Below are positions 10,396 through 18,381 of a stretch of 62,879 bases of DNA, piece after piece (position 1 is the stretch's first letter; every line of letters starts with the position of its first letter). This stretch comes from Gloeocapsopsis crepidinum LEGE 06123 (lineage in GTDB: Bacteria > Cyanobacteriota > Cyanobacteriia > Cyanobacteriales > Chroococcidiopsidaceae): assembly GCF_015207655.1 (NCBI RefSeq), contig NZ_JADEWN010000027.1, forward strand, positions 1-62,879, in the 5' to 3' direction. The translations under genes were made by a program, and so were the position numbers. The notes beneath the pieces are model-generated. The model saw only the letters and a program-made list of their open reading frames with translations, made no database searches and was not told the origin of the DNA.

Positions 10396-11544
10396 TTAAG
10401 TTAATAGCCGCGTTTTTGAACGATAGAATGGACGTTTAACAACGATCGCTGGATATAGTTTCCCGCGAATCTCAACGTCTAGCTGCTGTCCTAATTGACT
10501 CAAAGAAGTAGGAACATACGCCAAAGCAACTGGATAACCCAATGTAGGCGAGAGTGTACCGCTTGTGATTTCGCCCACAACTTTCGAGTGCGATAGCACT
10601 TGATAGCCATGACGCGCTATGTTTCTACCTTCAAGACACAACCCGACTAGTTTGCGTTGAACTCCATGTGCTTTTTGTTGGGCAAGAACTTCACGCCCAA
10701 TAAAGTCCTCTTTCGTGTCTAAATGAACTAGCCAGCCCATGCCAGCTTCTAGAGGTGTGGTTGTTTCATCAATATCTTGTCCGTAAAGCGCCATTGCAGC
10801 TTCGAGTCGCAGCGTATCACGCGCACCAAGCCCGCAGGGAATGACACCAGCATCGTAGAGCGATCGCCACAATTTTATCCCTATCTCTGAATCAACCATC
10901 ACTTCAAATCCATCTTCTCCAGTGTACCCAGTTCGCGCCATAAACCCAGGTTGACCGAGAACTGTTGCTTCAAGATGACCAAAAGCTCTAATCTCAGATA
11001 AGTCTTCTTGAACAAATTGTTGTAGAGTGGCAGCAGTTTGAGGTCCTTGCACAGCAATTAAAACTTTTTCTGAAGAGACATCGTGCAACTGTACTTGCTC
11101 TGAATCAACGTTTTGCCAAATCCATGCTTTGTCTTTATTGGTAGTTGCAGCATTGACAATCATCACGCCCCGCTGTTCTCCTGCATCTTCCCCTTGGTAG
11201 TAAAAAATAATATCGTCAATAATTCCAGCTTGGGAGTTTAACAAGACAGTGTATTGCGCTTGACCTGGTTGCAGGCGTTTCAAATCCGAAGGGACTAAAC
11301 GCTGTAATTGAGAAATTAACTGCTTCCCGCGCAAGATGAATTTACCCATATGGGAAATATCAAACATTCCTGCTGCAGTTCTCACCGCTTGATGTTCTTT
11401 ACTAATACCAACAAACTGCACCGGCATTTCCCAACCACCAAAGCTAGTTAGTCGGGCTTTAAGTTCGAGTGCAAGTTGATACAGAGGCGTTTGAGCTAAC
11501 GGTAGCACTTCTGAAATTAACTCTTCTTGACTAGCCACAGACAA
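10396..11544 (-). CDS. gcvT: Aminomethyltransferase, glycine cleavage T protein
   Basis: A 382-residue protein with the T-protein folate-binding architecture: GGWEMPVQF near residue 37, GMFDISHMGKF, then RTGYTGEDGFE and the C-terminal barrel with GEITSGTLSPTLG. It releases ammonia from the aminomethylated H protein and makes 5,10-methylene-tetrahydrofolate. The start is uncertain: the frame opens at a TTG (11544), and a GTG lies two codons later. A nearby ATG is out of frame. It is the first gene of the T-H-P cluster, 119 bp ahead of gcvH. Confidence 0.96.
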   Translation of the reverse strand: MSVASQEELISEVLPLAQTPLYQLALELKARLTSFGGWEMPVQFVGISKEHQAVRTAAGMFDISHMGKFILRGKQLISQLQRLVPSDLKRLQPGQAQYTVLLNSQAGIIDDIIFYYQGEDAGEQRGVMIVNAATTNKDKAWIWQNVDSEQVQLHDVSSEKVLIAVQGPQTAATLQQFVQEDLSEIRAFGHLEATVLGQPGFMARTGYTGEDGFEVMVDSEIGIKLWRSLYDAGVIPCGLGARDTLRLEAAMALYGQDIDETTTPLEAGMGWLVHLDTKEDFIGREVLAQQKAHGVQRKLVGLCLEGRNIARHGYQVLSHSKVVGEITSGTLSPTLGYPVALAYVPTSLSQLGQQLDVEIRGKLYPAIVVKRPFYRSKTRLLT

Positions 11545-11580
11545 CCCATTAAGTTACTAAATATCTTATTATCTCGAACT

Positions 11581-11606
11581 TGGCAGGCAAGACGCCTACC
11601 TCCCAG
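11581..11606. repeat. Small palindromic GGTAGGC repeat
   Basis: The core GGCAGGCAAGACGCCTACC (11582-11600) can fold into a 7-bp imperfect hairpin. The same type of sequence, with perfect arms, is at 39794-39812. It lies between the EamA gene and gcvT and may terminate or process the upstream minus-strand transcript. Confidence 0.4.
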
Positions 11607-11632
11607 CTAATCATATTAATTTAGTGAACTCC

Positions 11633-12466
11633 TTAAGCACCAGACGACTTCTTAATTGATACACCAGTATTTAGCCAAACGCCACATAAAATCATTGCCC
11701 CACCCAATACAGCTAGCGGCGAAAGTAATTGCCCAACCAGGAAAATAGCAAAAATTGCCCCACATACTGGTTCAATCATGGCGACTAGGGTTGCCACACG
11801 TGCCGGAATCTTACGTACTCCCCATAAAAATAAACCAAAGGGAACAACAGTTCCTAGTAAAACAATATATGCAACTGCAGCTAAATCCATAGCACTCAAC
11901 TCAAGAATTTTTTGCCAGGGAGTGAACGGTACACTCAGAAAACTACCGACTCCCATCCCCAGTCCTAATACTGTTAACGGGTGTGCGTGCATTCCCATTC
12001 CGAGATAGGAAAAAGTAGCGAATAAAAAAGCCGAAGCTATGCCATAAGCTATTCCCAATCCTCCTGCAAGCCCTTGGGGACCTACTACTAAAAAATACGC
12101 TCCCACAACTGCAAATCCCAATCCAAATAATTTCGGTCGAGACAAACTCTCTCCACGAACCAAAGCGTATAAAGTTAGTAATACTGGAGCCATATACTGT
12201 AAAAATAGCCCAGTTGCCACACTTGATAAATGAATTGCTAAATAATAGCTAACTTGAGTCAGGGTTAATGCTAATCCGATCGCAAAAAGGCGCGGTAACT
12301 CTTTATGACTTGGCGGCAAGCGCCATATGAAGGGCAAAAGAACTAAAAAACTCCCGAAAAAGCGTAACGGAACCAGAATTGCAGGTTCTAGTGTTCCTCC
12401 CATTAAACGCCCAGCTAACGCCCCAGCAAAGCCCCATAGCAGTGCAGCACACAATACTTGAATCAT
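11633..12466 (-). CDS. EamA/DMT-family transporter
   Basis: A 277-residue integral membrane protein with ten hydrophobic segments in two five-helix halves. The halves are related: LLWGFAGALAGRLMGG at the start and a matching second half beginning near residue 150. This is the drug/metabolite transporter (EamA) pattern. Loops are short and the C-terminus is cytosolic. Likely an exporter of a small metabolite; the substrate is not readable. It lies upstream of gcvT in the same direction, with an 88-bp gap that contains a hairpin repeat. Confidence 0.88.
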   Translation of the reverse strand: MIQVLCAALLWGFAGALAGRLMGGTLEPAILVPLRFFGSFLVLLPFIWRLPPSHKELPRLFAIGLALTLTQVSYYLAIHLSSVATGLFLQYMAPVLLTLYALVRGESLSRPKLFGLGFAVVGAYFLVVGPQGLAGGLGIAYGIASAFLFATFSYLGMGMHAHPLTVLGLGMGVGSFLSVPFTPWQKILELSAMDLAAVAYIVLLGTVVPFGLFLWGVRKIPARVATLVAMIEPVCGAIFAIFLVGQLLSPLAVLGGAMILCGVWLNTGVSIKKSSGA

Positions 12467-12711
12467 TTAATTGCAGATACCCTTATTGCCATTGATGCGA
12501 TTGAGGTAAAGCGATTCCTACTGTAACGTATGAGAGATAGACTTATTTTCTCGTTGCAACCCCTTAATTTACATGAAGTAGCAGCTAGACAACTATCAGC
12601 ACAATTAGCAATGAGCTACTATCTGTTAGCTCTTAACTTTAATTAAGTTAATCTTTATTTATTTTTCTTAAAATAGAAGTATTGGTTTGAAAATAACTTG
12701 AGATCTACTTC

Positions 12712-13203
12712 ATGTCTGCATCAAACATCCAATCACGCGAATTGACAGCAAATCAACAGGTATCTGATTCAACATCTTGGAAGATTAAGTTACTGTATGA
12801 TGGCGAGTGCCCATTGTGTTTGCGCGAAGTCAACTTTTTGAGGAAACAAGATGCTGGTCGCGGGCTTGTAGCATTTGTAGATATTGCAGATGAAAATTAT
12901 ACCCCTGAAGCACATGGCGGTGTAGATTTTGAAACTGCGATGGGGCGGATTCATGCAGTAATGCCTGATGGCAAAGCTATCCAGAATGTAGAAGTTTTTC
13001 GCCGAGTTTACGAAACTTTAGGGATGGGATGGGTTTACGCTATTACCAAGTTACCCATCATTGGTGCTTTTGCCGATATGCTCTATGGCATTTGGGCTGA
13101 CTGGCGGTTGCGACTTACTGGAAGACCAGACTTAGCAACAATTGTTGCCGATCGCCAAAAGCAGTTAGAATGCAAAACACAAGGGCGCTGCCAGATTAAA
13201 TGA
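12712..13203 (+). CDS. DCC-family thiol-disulfide oxidoreductase-like protein (DUF393)
   Basis: A 163-residue protein with the DUF393 signature LLYDGECPLCLREVNFL; CPLC is the thioredoxin-like redox motif, near residues 34-37. It is soluble, with a mildly hydrophobic helix in the second half (IIGAFADMLYGIWADWRLRL). It probably acts in thiol-disulfide exchange. The stop codon overlaps the start of the next gene (ATGA), so the two are translationally coupled. Confidence 0.87.
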   Translation: MSASNIQSRELTANQQVSDSTSWKIKLLYDGECPLCLREVNFLRKQDAGRGLVAFVDIADENYTPEAHGGVDFETAMGRIHAVMPDGKAIQNVEVFRRVYETLGMGWVYAITKLPIIGAFADMLYGIWADWRLRLTGRPDLATIVADRQKQLECKTQGRCQIK

Positions 13204-13820
13204 ATTATTTTGATGCCCGACAATACGCGCCTGCAACTCTTCGCAATCGAGAACCAATTCTCAAGGTTCTACTCGAAGTTTTGCCACCGACAGGCACAGT
13301 GTTAGAAGTCTCTAGTGGAACCGGAGAACACGCTGTTTTTTTTGCACCGCAAATTTATCCACGTAAGTGGCTGCCGTCCGATCCTAATCCAGTAGCACGA
13401 GCTAGTATCATGGCATGGAGCAAACATGCTCCTGCCGAAAATTTATATCCAGCGATCGCTCTCGATGCTTGCGATCCAGTTTGGACGGTTGAACAACAAT
13501 CACGAGAAATTGTTGCGATCGTCAACATTAATATGATCCACATTGCGCCTTGGTCGGCTTGCTTAGGATTACTTGCAGGTGCAAAGCGAATTCTTTCCTC
13601 TGGTGGTATTTTGTATCTCTACGGACCTTTTAAACAAGGCGGTCAACATACAGCAGAGAGTAATGTTGCCTTTGATGCAAGTTTGCGCGTTCAAAATCCA
13701 GAGTGGGGCGTCCGGAATTTAGAAGATGTCGTAGAAGTAGCCGCAGCAGAAAATCTTTCGTTGATCAAAACTGTCTCTATGCCAGCCAATAATCTTTCCA
13801 TAATTTTTCGGAAGATGTAA
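13200..13820 (+). CDS. DUF938 family SAM-dependent methyltransferase-like protein
   Basis: A 206-residue protein with the class I methyltransferase glycine loop VLEVSSGTGEH (motif I), an acidic strand end with DPNP, and IVNINMIHIAPW, a hallmark of DUF938. It presumably binds S-adenosylmethionine; the substrate is unknown. Its ATG overlaps the preceding DCC gene by 4 bp, which suggests the two act in one process. Confidence 0.88.
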   Translation: MNYFDARQYAPATLRNREPILKVLLEVLPPTGTVLEVSSGTGEHAVFFAPQIYPRKWLPSDPNPVARASIMAWSKHAPAENLYPAIALDACDPVWTVEQQSREIVAIVNINMIHIAPWSACLGLLAGAKRILSSGGILYLYGPFKQGGQHTAESNVAFDASLRVQNPEWGVRNLEDVVEVAAAENLSLIKTVSMPANNLSIIFRKM

Positions 13821-14270
13821 TGTAAAATTGCGATCGCTCTGAGTGAGACTAACGCTTTAGCAATGAGAAATCCTATCATAACCATGTTAGATTTCTATGG
13901 CACTAAGACTCGTCAGAATGGACGGGATCAAGTATTATCAAATTAATTTCAACTTCATATTTACTTAATCATTTGCGATTTGCCTACACACCATCAGGTT
14001 TAGTTAGTGCGATCGTCATTTGAGATGAAACACGATCGCTGCGAGCGATCGCGGTTAAATCCGCTGTGTTACCCAATCAAGTATCGATGAGGTGCTGTTA
14101 AAGGAGCGCTACTATGCTGCATTTGAAGAGATTTTTAGATCAGCAAGTGGTGTTTTTGTGTCTTAATCTCAGCTTGATAGGATATCAATGCAGCAACCCA
14201 AAATAATCTCTTGTTTAGCAAAAACATTCAAAAATAATTACAACCACCCCTTACCCAAACAACAATTCCC
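13821..14270 (+). other. 450-bp leader region before the Mrp operon
   Basis: It contains several GATCGC clusters around 14010-14052 (ACGATCGCTGCGAGCGATCGCGG, foldable). It also has a 30-codon ATG frame at 14114-14206, with AAGGAG 8 bases upstream of its start, encoding a peptide with a short hydrophobic centre and two Cys. That frame could be a leader peptide for the antiporter genes, but it has no recognisable relatives and may be chance. No terminator seen. Confidence 0.35.
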
Positions 14271-14606
14271 GTGTTAGAAGCATGTATACTCGCAACAATA
14301 TTATGTGGATTTTTCGGCATTATTTTTAAAAAGAACATAATGATGAAGATCATCTCAATGGATGTTATGAGCACAGGAGTCATTGCCTATTATGTGCTAA
14401 TCGCATCGCGAGATGGCTTGTTTACACCTATTTTGGCAAATACTCAAAAAGGTGCTTACGCCGATCCAGTTCCTCAGGCAGTGATATTAACAGCGATCGT
14501 TATCGGCTTTTCGATTCAAGCTTTAATGCTAGTCGGTGTCATGAAACTAGCACAAGACAACCCGACTTTAGAAAGCAACGAGATCGAGAAGAACAATATG
14601 CCATGA
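14271..14606 (+). CDS. mrpC: Mrp-type cation/proton antiporter subunit C (NuoK-like)
   Basis: A 111-residue protein with three membrane helices, homologous in layout to NuoK/MrpC. The central Glu position of NuoK is not obvious, while the DVMSTGVIAYYVL and AVILTAIVIGFSIQALML blocks match MrpC helices. It starts with GTG. It is the first of seven tightly coupled genes and overlaps mrpD by 4 bp (ATGA). It acts in the cytoplasmic or thylakoid membrane as part of the multi-subunit sodium/proton exchanger. Confidence 0.88.
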   Translation: MLEACILATILCGFFGIIFKKNIMMKIISMDVMSTGVIAYYVLIASRDGLFTPILANTQKGAYADPVPQAVILTAIVIGFSIQALMLVGVMKLAQDNPTLESNEIEKNNMP

Positions 14607-16030
14607 ATACTCTGACAATTGCCTGGATCGCTTTATCACTGTTTATGGGGTTCGTCATTTATTTACTCCCCAAAGTTGACCGATACCTTGCACTGAGTGT
14701 GGCTGTTGTTTCGCTGGGATATGCATTGCAGATATTTGGAGAACAGTCGCCCTTAACACTGCAATTGTTAGATAACTTCGGTGTCACTTTAGTAGTCGAT
14801 CAGTTAAGTGGCTACTTTATACTAACCAATGCACTAGTAACAGCAGCAGTCATTATCTACTGTTGGCAGGACAAAACGGCGTTTTTTTATATGCAGACCA
14901 TCATTCTGCATGGTAGCCTGAATGCCGTATTTATTTGTGCAGATTTCATGAGCCTTTATGTGGCATTAGAGGTGATTGGAATTGCTGCATTTCTTTTGAT
15001 TGCCTATCCGCGAACGGAACGCTCAATCTGGGTTGCTTTACGTTATTTATTCGTCAGCAACACGGCAATGCTGTTTTATTTAGTAGGCGCAATCTTAGTT
15101 TACAAGGCAAATCACTCGTTTGCTTTTGCTGGTTTAAGTGAGGCACCAACTGAAGCAGTTGCCTTAATTGTTTTAGGATTATTAACAAAAGGAGGAGTCT
15201 TTATCTCAGGTTTGTGGCTGCCGTTGACTCATTCAGAATCAGAAACACCAGTATCGGCATTATTGTCAGGAATTGTCGTCAAAGCAGGAGTATTTCCTCT
15301 CTTACGTTGTTCGCTGCTTGTTGATGATGTATATGCGATCGCCCGAATTTTTGGAGTTGCCGCAGCATTATTTGGTGTATTCTATGCAATTTTAGAAAAA
15401 GATACTAAGCGCACGCTGGCATTAAGTACACTTTCACAGTTGGGCTGGATTCTCGCTTCACCAGAAGCAGGAGGCTTGTATGCGCTGGCACATGGCACAG
15501 CAAAATCAACGCTATTTTTGATTGCGGGGAATTTACCAAGTCGCAACTTCCAGCAACTGCAACAACACAAAGCGATTAATCCTGTGCTGTGGATTGCTTT
15601 AACTATAGCTGGTCTTTCGATCTCAGGTTTTCCTTTGTTTGTTGGTTTTGGCGCAAAGATACTAACACTGAGTTATTTACCTACTGCTTATGCAACCGCC
15701 ATGAACATCGGGGCTGTAGGAACAGCGATCGTGTATGCTAAATTCATCTTTCTCCCGCGTGGAGGACAAGAGAAAACCCGCTTTGGTTTATCGCTAGCGG
15801 CAATTCTGACGATTAGTGCGTTGCTGTTGGCAAACATTGCCTACTATCAAGCTTATACCGTTGCAAATATTGCAAAAGTACTTGCCATTATTGCTACTGG
15901 TTGGGTGGCATATCTCCTAGTTTTACGTCGTGCCGAGCTTAAACTACCACGTGTGCTTGAGCAATTTGAGCATCTGATTGGTGGTATGAGTTTGATGTTG
16001 ATATTGCTGTTTTGGATGGTATTTGCATGA
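14603..16030 (+). CDS. mrpD: Mrp-type antiporter subunit D (NuoN/NuoM-like proton channel subunit)
   Basis: A 475-residue protein with about 14 membrane helices, of the proton-translocating complex I NuoL/M/N family. Visible features are FMSLYVALEVIGIAAFLL, in which the helix-5 Glu is the key proton-path residue, GLLTKGGVFISGLWLPLTHSE with the helix-7 Lys, and a later Lys/His region (HGTAKSTLFL). It is the only subunit of this size class in the cluster; no NuoL-like MrpA is encoded here. Its stop overlaps mrpE. Confidence 0.93.
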   Translation: MNTLTIAWIALSLFMGFVIYLLPKVDRYLALSVAVVSLGYALQIFGEQSPLTLQLLDNFGVTLVVDQLSGYFILTNALVTAAVIIYCWQDKTAFFYMQTIILHGSLNAVFICADFMSLYVALEVIGIAAFLLIAYPRTERSIWVALRYLFVSNTAMLFYLVGAILVYKANHSFAFAGLSEAPTEAVALIVLGLLTKGGVFISGLWLPLTHSESETPVSALLSGIVVKAGVFPLLRCSLLVDDVYAIARIFGVAAALFGVFYAILEKDTKRTLALSTLSQLGWILASPEAGGLYALAHGTAKSTLFLIAGNLPSRNFQQLQQHKAINPVLWIALTIAGLSISGFPLFVGFGAKILTLSYLPTAYATAMNIGAVGTAIVYAKFIFLPRGGQEKTRFGLSLAAILTISALLLANIAYYQAYTVANIAKVLAIIATGWVAYLLVLRRAELKLPRVLEQFEHLIGGMSLMLILLFWMVFA

Positions 16031-16413
16031 CTGGATATCTCAATTTGATATTGCGACTCGTTATCTGGTTTCTCCTCACTGCCAACTTCAGTGTAGTTAA
16101 CATCATCATTGGTGTGAGTGTGGCATTGCTTTTGCCCCATAACCATAGATCCCGTGCGGCATTAAAAGATTGGCTCCGGGCGCTAGGTGAGATTGTCGTG
16201 GCGATTCCACAGGCATATATTGAAGCTTTTGAAATCATGCTCCGTCCGCACACTCAAGAGGAAGTCACTATGGAACGCGTGCCACCGCGACGGACACCTG
16301 GACTCATCTTTCTCGATATATTCCTGATTACCTTTACTCCCAAAACGATTGTTTTGAAATATCACGAACACGGCTGGTACGAAGTCCACCGAGTGCGGCG
16401 GAGGAAAGCATGA
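16027..16413 (+). CDS. mrpE: Mrp-type antiporter subunit E
   Basis: A 128-residue protein with two N-terminal membrane helices (LNLILRLVIWFLLTANFS and VNIIIGVSVALLLP) and a cytoplasmic domain. The domain contains PRRTPGLIFLDIFLITFTPKTIVL, which matches the MrpE/MnhE family. I choose the ATG at 16027, giving the ATGA overlap seen at other junctions of this operon; an in-frame ATG lies 15 bases upstream. It stabilises or assembles the antiporter. Confidence 0.88.
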   Translation: MTGYLNLILRLVIWFLLTANFSVVNIIIGVSVALLLPHNHRSRAALKDWLRALGEIVVAIPQAYIEAFEIMLRPHTQEEVTMERVPPRRTPGLIFLDIFLITFTPKTIVLKYHEHGWYEVHRVRRRKA

Positions 16414-16667
16414 ATCTGGTAATAATGGCAATGATTTTAGCGCTGCTCATACCAATTTACGAAGCGTGGAAGAACGATGAAGTCTGGCAACGGATGTTGG
16501 CATTTGCCAGTATCGCAACCAAAACAGCAATTATGGCACTCGTGATTTCTGTCTTGCGCGACGATTGGATGATCGGAATTGTCGCCGTGATTATCCTCAG
16601 TGTCGGAAATGCTGCATTAATGCTGCTGGCTCACGTCATCAAAAGAATAAATGATGTCTCAAATTAG
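16410..16667 (+). CDS. mrpF: Mrp-type antiporter subunit F
   Basis: An 85-residue protein with three membrane helices, the length and topology of MrpF/MnhF. The start overlaps the mrpE stop by 4 bp. Individual sequence motifs are weak, so the call rests on size, topology and its position between E and G. Confidence 0.8.
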   Translation: MNLVIMAMILALLIPIYEAWKNDEVWQRMLAFASIATKTAIMALVISVLRDDWMIGIVAVIILSVGNAALMLLAHVIKRINDVSN

Positions 16668-16673
16668 TAATCT

Positions 16674-16958
16674 ATGCTTAACGTATTAAGTTATACCTGT
16701 ATAGGTTTAGGAATTATTTTTTGGTTTTGGGGAACCTCGCATTTACTTGGCAACCGCTCAATTTTATTTAAACTACATAGTCTTTCAGTTTCAGATACTC
16801 TTGGATCGATGAGTATCATCATCGGACTACTTATAAAAATACCCAGTGAATGGCCTTTGCTGATTCTCGCGATTATCTCTTTAGCAATTTGGAACACTGT
16901 GCTGGGATATGTCTTAGCCTACTGTTCTAGTAGTGGAGATAACTATGAACGAGAATGA
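16674..16958 (+). CDS. mrpG: Mrp-type antiporter subunit G
   Basis: A 94-residue protein with three membrane helices and the MrpG pattern: an FWFWGTSHLLGNRS region after helix 1, then KLHSLSVSDTLGSMSIIIGLLI, where most MrpG proteins have RLHAxxKxxTLG. It lies 6 bp after mrpF and overlaps the next gene by 14 bp. Confidence 0.85.
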   Translation: MLNVLSYTCIGLGIIFWFWGTSHLLGNRSILFKLHSLSVSDTLGSMSIIIGLLIKIPSEWPLLILAIISLAIWNTVLGYVLAYCSSSGDNYERE

Positions 16959-17544
16959 TCTTTCTGTCTATGTCATTACAGCACTGCTGCCATTGACTGC
17001 ATTTATGTTGATATTTCAGGTCAATCCCTACCATGCCTTAGTTATGCGTGGCATTTTGGGAGCAATAGCAGCGTTAGTGTATGCGGTTTTGGGAGCTGCA
17101 GATGTGGCTTTAACTGAAGCATTGGTAGGTACAATGCTGGCAATTACACTTTATGCAGTTGCAGTACGTTCATCACTTGTGATGCGGCTTGGTATCCTTA
17201 AAGATTTGAGTACACAGGGCGAACGCCAATTTGAACAACTATTAGACGATTTACGCATAATCTTGGGCAAACGTCATATGCGACTTGAGGTATTTCCTTA
17301 CACAGATATGCAGTCATTAGATCAAGCACTGATTGAGAAAGAAGTACACGCAGTATGCAGCCAGCGATCGCAACCACAGTCTGACTTTGAACAAGACTAT
17401 GCAGCCTGTGAAAATGACAAACTATGCTTTCATACTGCCGTCAGGGTGCAACGCCTCTACGAAATTATGCAAGCTGAACTTACATCGCCAGGCAATATTC
17501 TTACCTATGTCAAGCCATCAGGCTCAAAGGAGGAGCATTCATGA
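16945..17544 (+). CDS. mrpA: Short MrpA-like subunit with DUF4040 domain
   Basis: 199 residues. Three membrane helices occupy residues 5-85, with VLGAADVALTEALVGTMLAITLYAVAVR, the DUF4040 core that forms the C-terminal part of full-length MrpA and the MbhD/E subunits. A soluble tail of about 110 residues follows. There is no NuoL-like N-terminal portion. I start at the ATG at 16945, which has GGAG 8 bases upstream; a GTG 12 bases earlier is less likely. The tail contains a CSQRS...CENDKLCF region with three Cys, unusual for this family. Confidence 0.82.
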   Translation: MNENDLSVYVITALLPLTAFMLIFQVNPYHALVMRGILGAIAALVYAVLGAADVALTEALVGTMLAITLYAVAVRSSLVMRLGILKDLSTQGERQFEQLLDDLRIILGKRHMRLEVFPYTDMQSLDQALIEKEVHAVCSQRSQPQSDFEQDYAACENDKLCFHTAVRVQRLYEIMQAELTSPGNILTYVKPSGSKEEHS

Positions 17545-18203
17545 AATGGGTCTATATTGCGGCGGGAATTGCACTATTTATCAAAATGCTGCTGATACCC
17601 AATCCAGCACTGAATTTATTAGATACTTCAATTGTAGAATTGGTTGTTCGAGATAGTGGTGTACCCAATGCAGTGTCGGGTATTATCTTCCGAAATCGCT
17701 TGTATGACACGATCTTTGAGGTTGTAGTATTTACAATTTCTATCTTGGGTGCTTATTTTCTACTGGCTAATGAAAAGCCATCCACCAAAATTTATCAGTT
17801 TACCGATCAACCATCGATTGTGTTAGCACGTTTAGGTGCAACCATTGCTGCATTAGTCAGTATTGAACTGGCAATTCGGGGACATTTAAGCCCAGGTGGT
17901 GGTTTTGCCGCTGGAGTAGCAGGTGGAACAGCGATCGGTCTAGTTGCAATTACCTCATCATCAGAGTGGATGCAGGCACTCTACAAGCGCTGGCACTTTG
18001 CTACATGGGAAAAAATTTCGATTTTGATTTTTATTGGGCTAGCGGTGATTACTTTGTCTGGTCTAGAATTACCACACGGAGAATTAGGCGCACTTGTGAG
18101 CGGAGGAGTTATTCCTATTCTCAACATTCTAGTTGCTGCGAAAGTTGCGTTAGGTTCGTGGGCTGTAATTTTGCTGTTTATTCGTTATCGTGGGTTGTTG
18201 TAA
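17541..18203 (+). CDS. mrpB: Mrp-type antiporter subunit B (MnhB domain)
   Basis: A 220-residue protein with about six membrane helices. The first part is short and hydrophobic. After residue 90 comes the MnhB/MrpB block with RGHLSPGGGFAAGVAGGTAIG, the family signature. It overlaps the preceding gene by 4 bp (ATGA) and ends the operon. It belongs to the membrane-embedded antiporter complex. Confidence 0.9.
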   Translation: MKWVYIAAGIALFIKMLLIPNPALNLLDTSIVELVVRDSGVPNAVSGIIFRNRLYDTIFEVVVFTISILGAYFLLANEKPSTKIYQFTDQPSIVLARLGATIAALVSIELAIRGHLSPGGGFAAGVAGGTAIGLVAITSSSEWMQALYKRWHFATWEKISILIFIGLAVITLSGLELPHGELGALVSGGVIPILNILVAAKVALGSWAVILLFIRYRGLL

Positions 18204-18381
18204 AAAGGGGAAGATAGAATCAAAGTTTTAAATTTTGACTTTTGAGTTAACTCCATTCATCATCTATAACTCCACACAGCAGTAAATCTATTCCTTAACA
18301 ATTTACTTCTACAAGCTTGGAGAAATCTTGAACTGCATAACTGTCTTGAATTACCCAACACTTGAGGTAACTTAATGGGAA

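Noticed and set aside
11545-11632. Glycine riboswitch upstream of gcvT
   Set aside because: The gap is only 88 bp and contains a palindromic repeat; no glycine aptamer core was recognised.
13996-14055. Clustered GCGATCGC motifs that could be read as a repeat array or protein-binding region
   Set aside because: HIP1 octamers are abundant throughout this genome; there is no regular spacing or repeat-spacer structure as in a CRISPR array.
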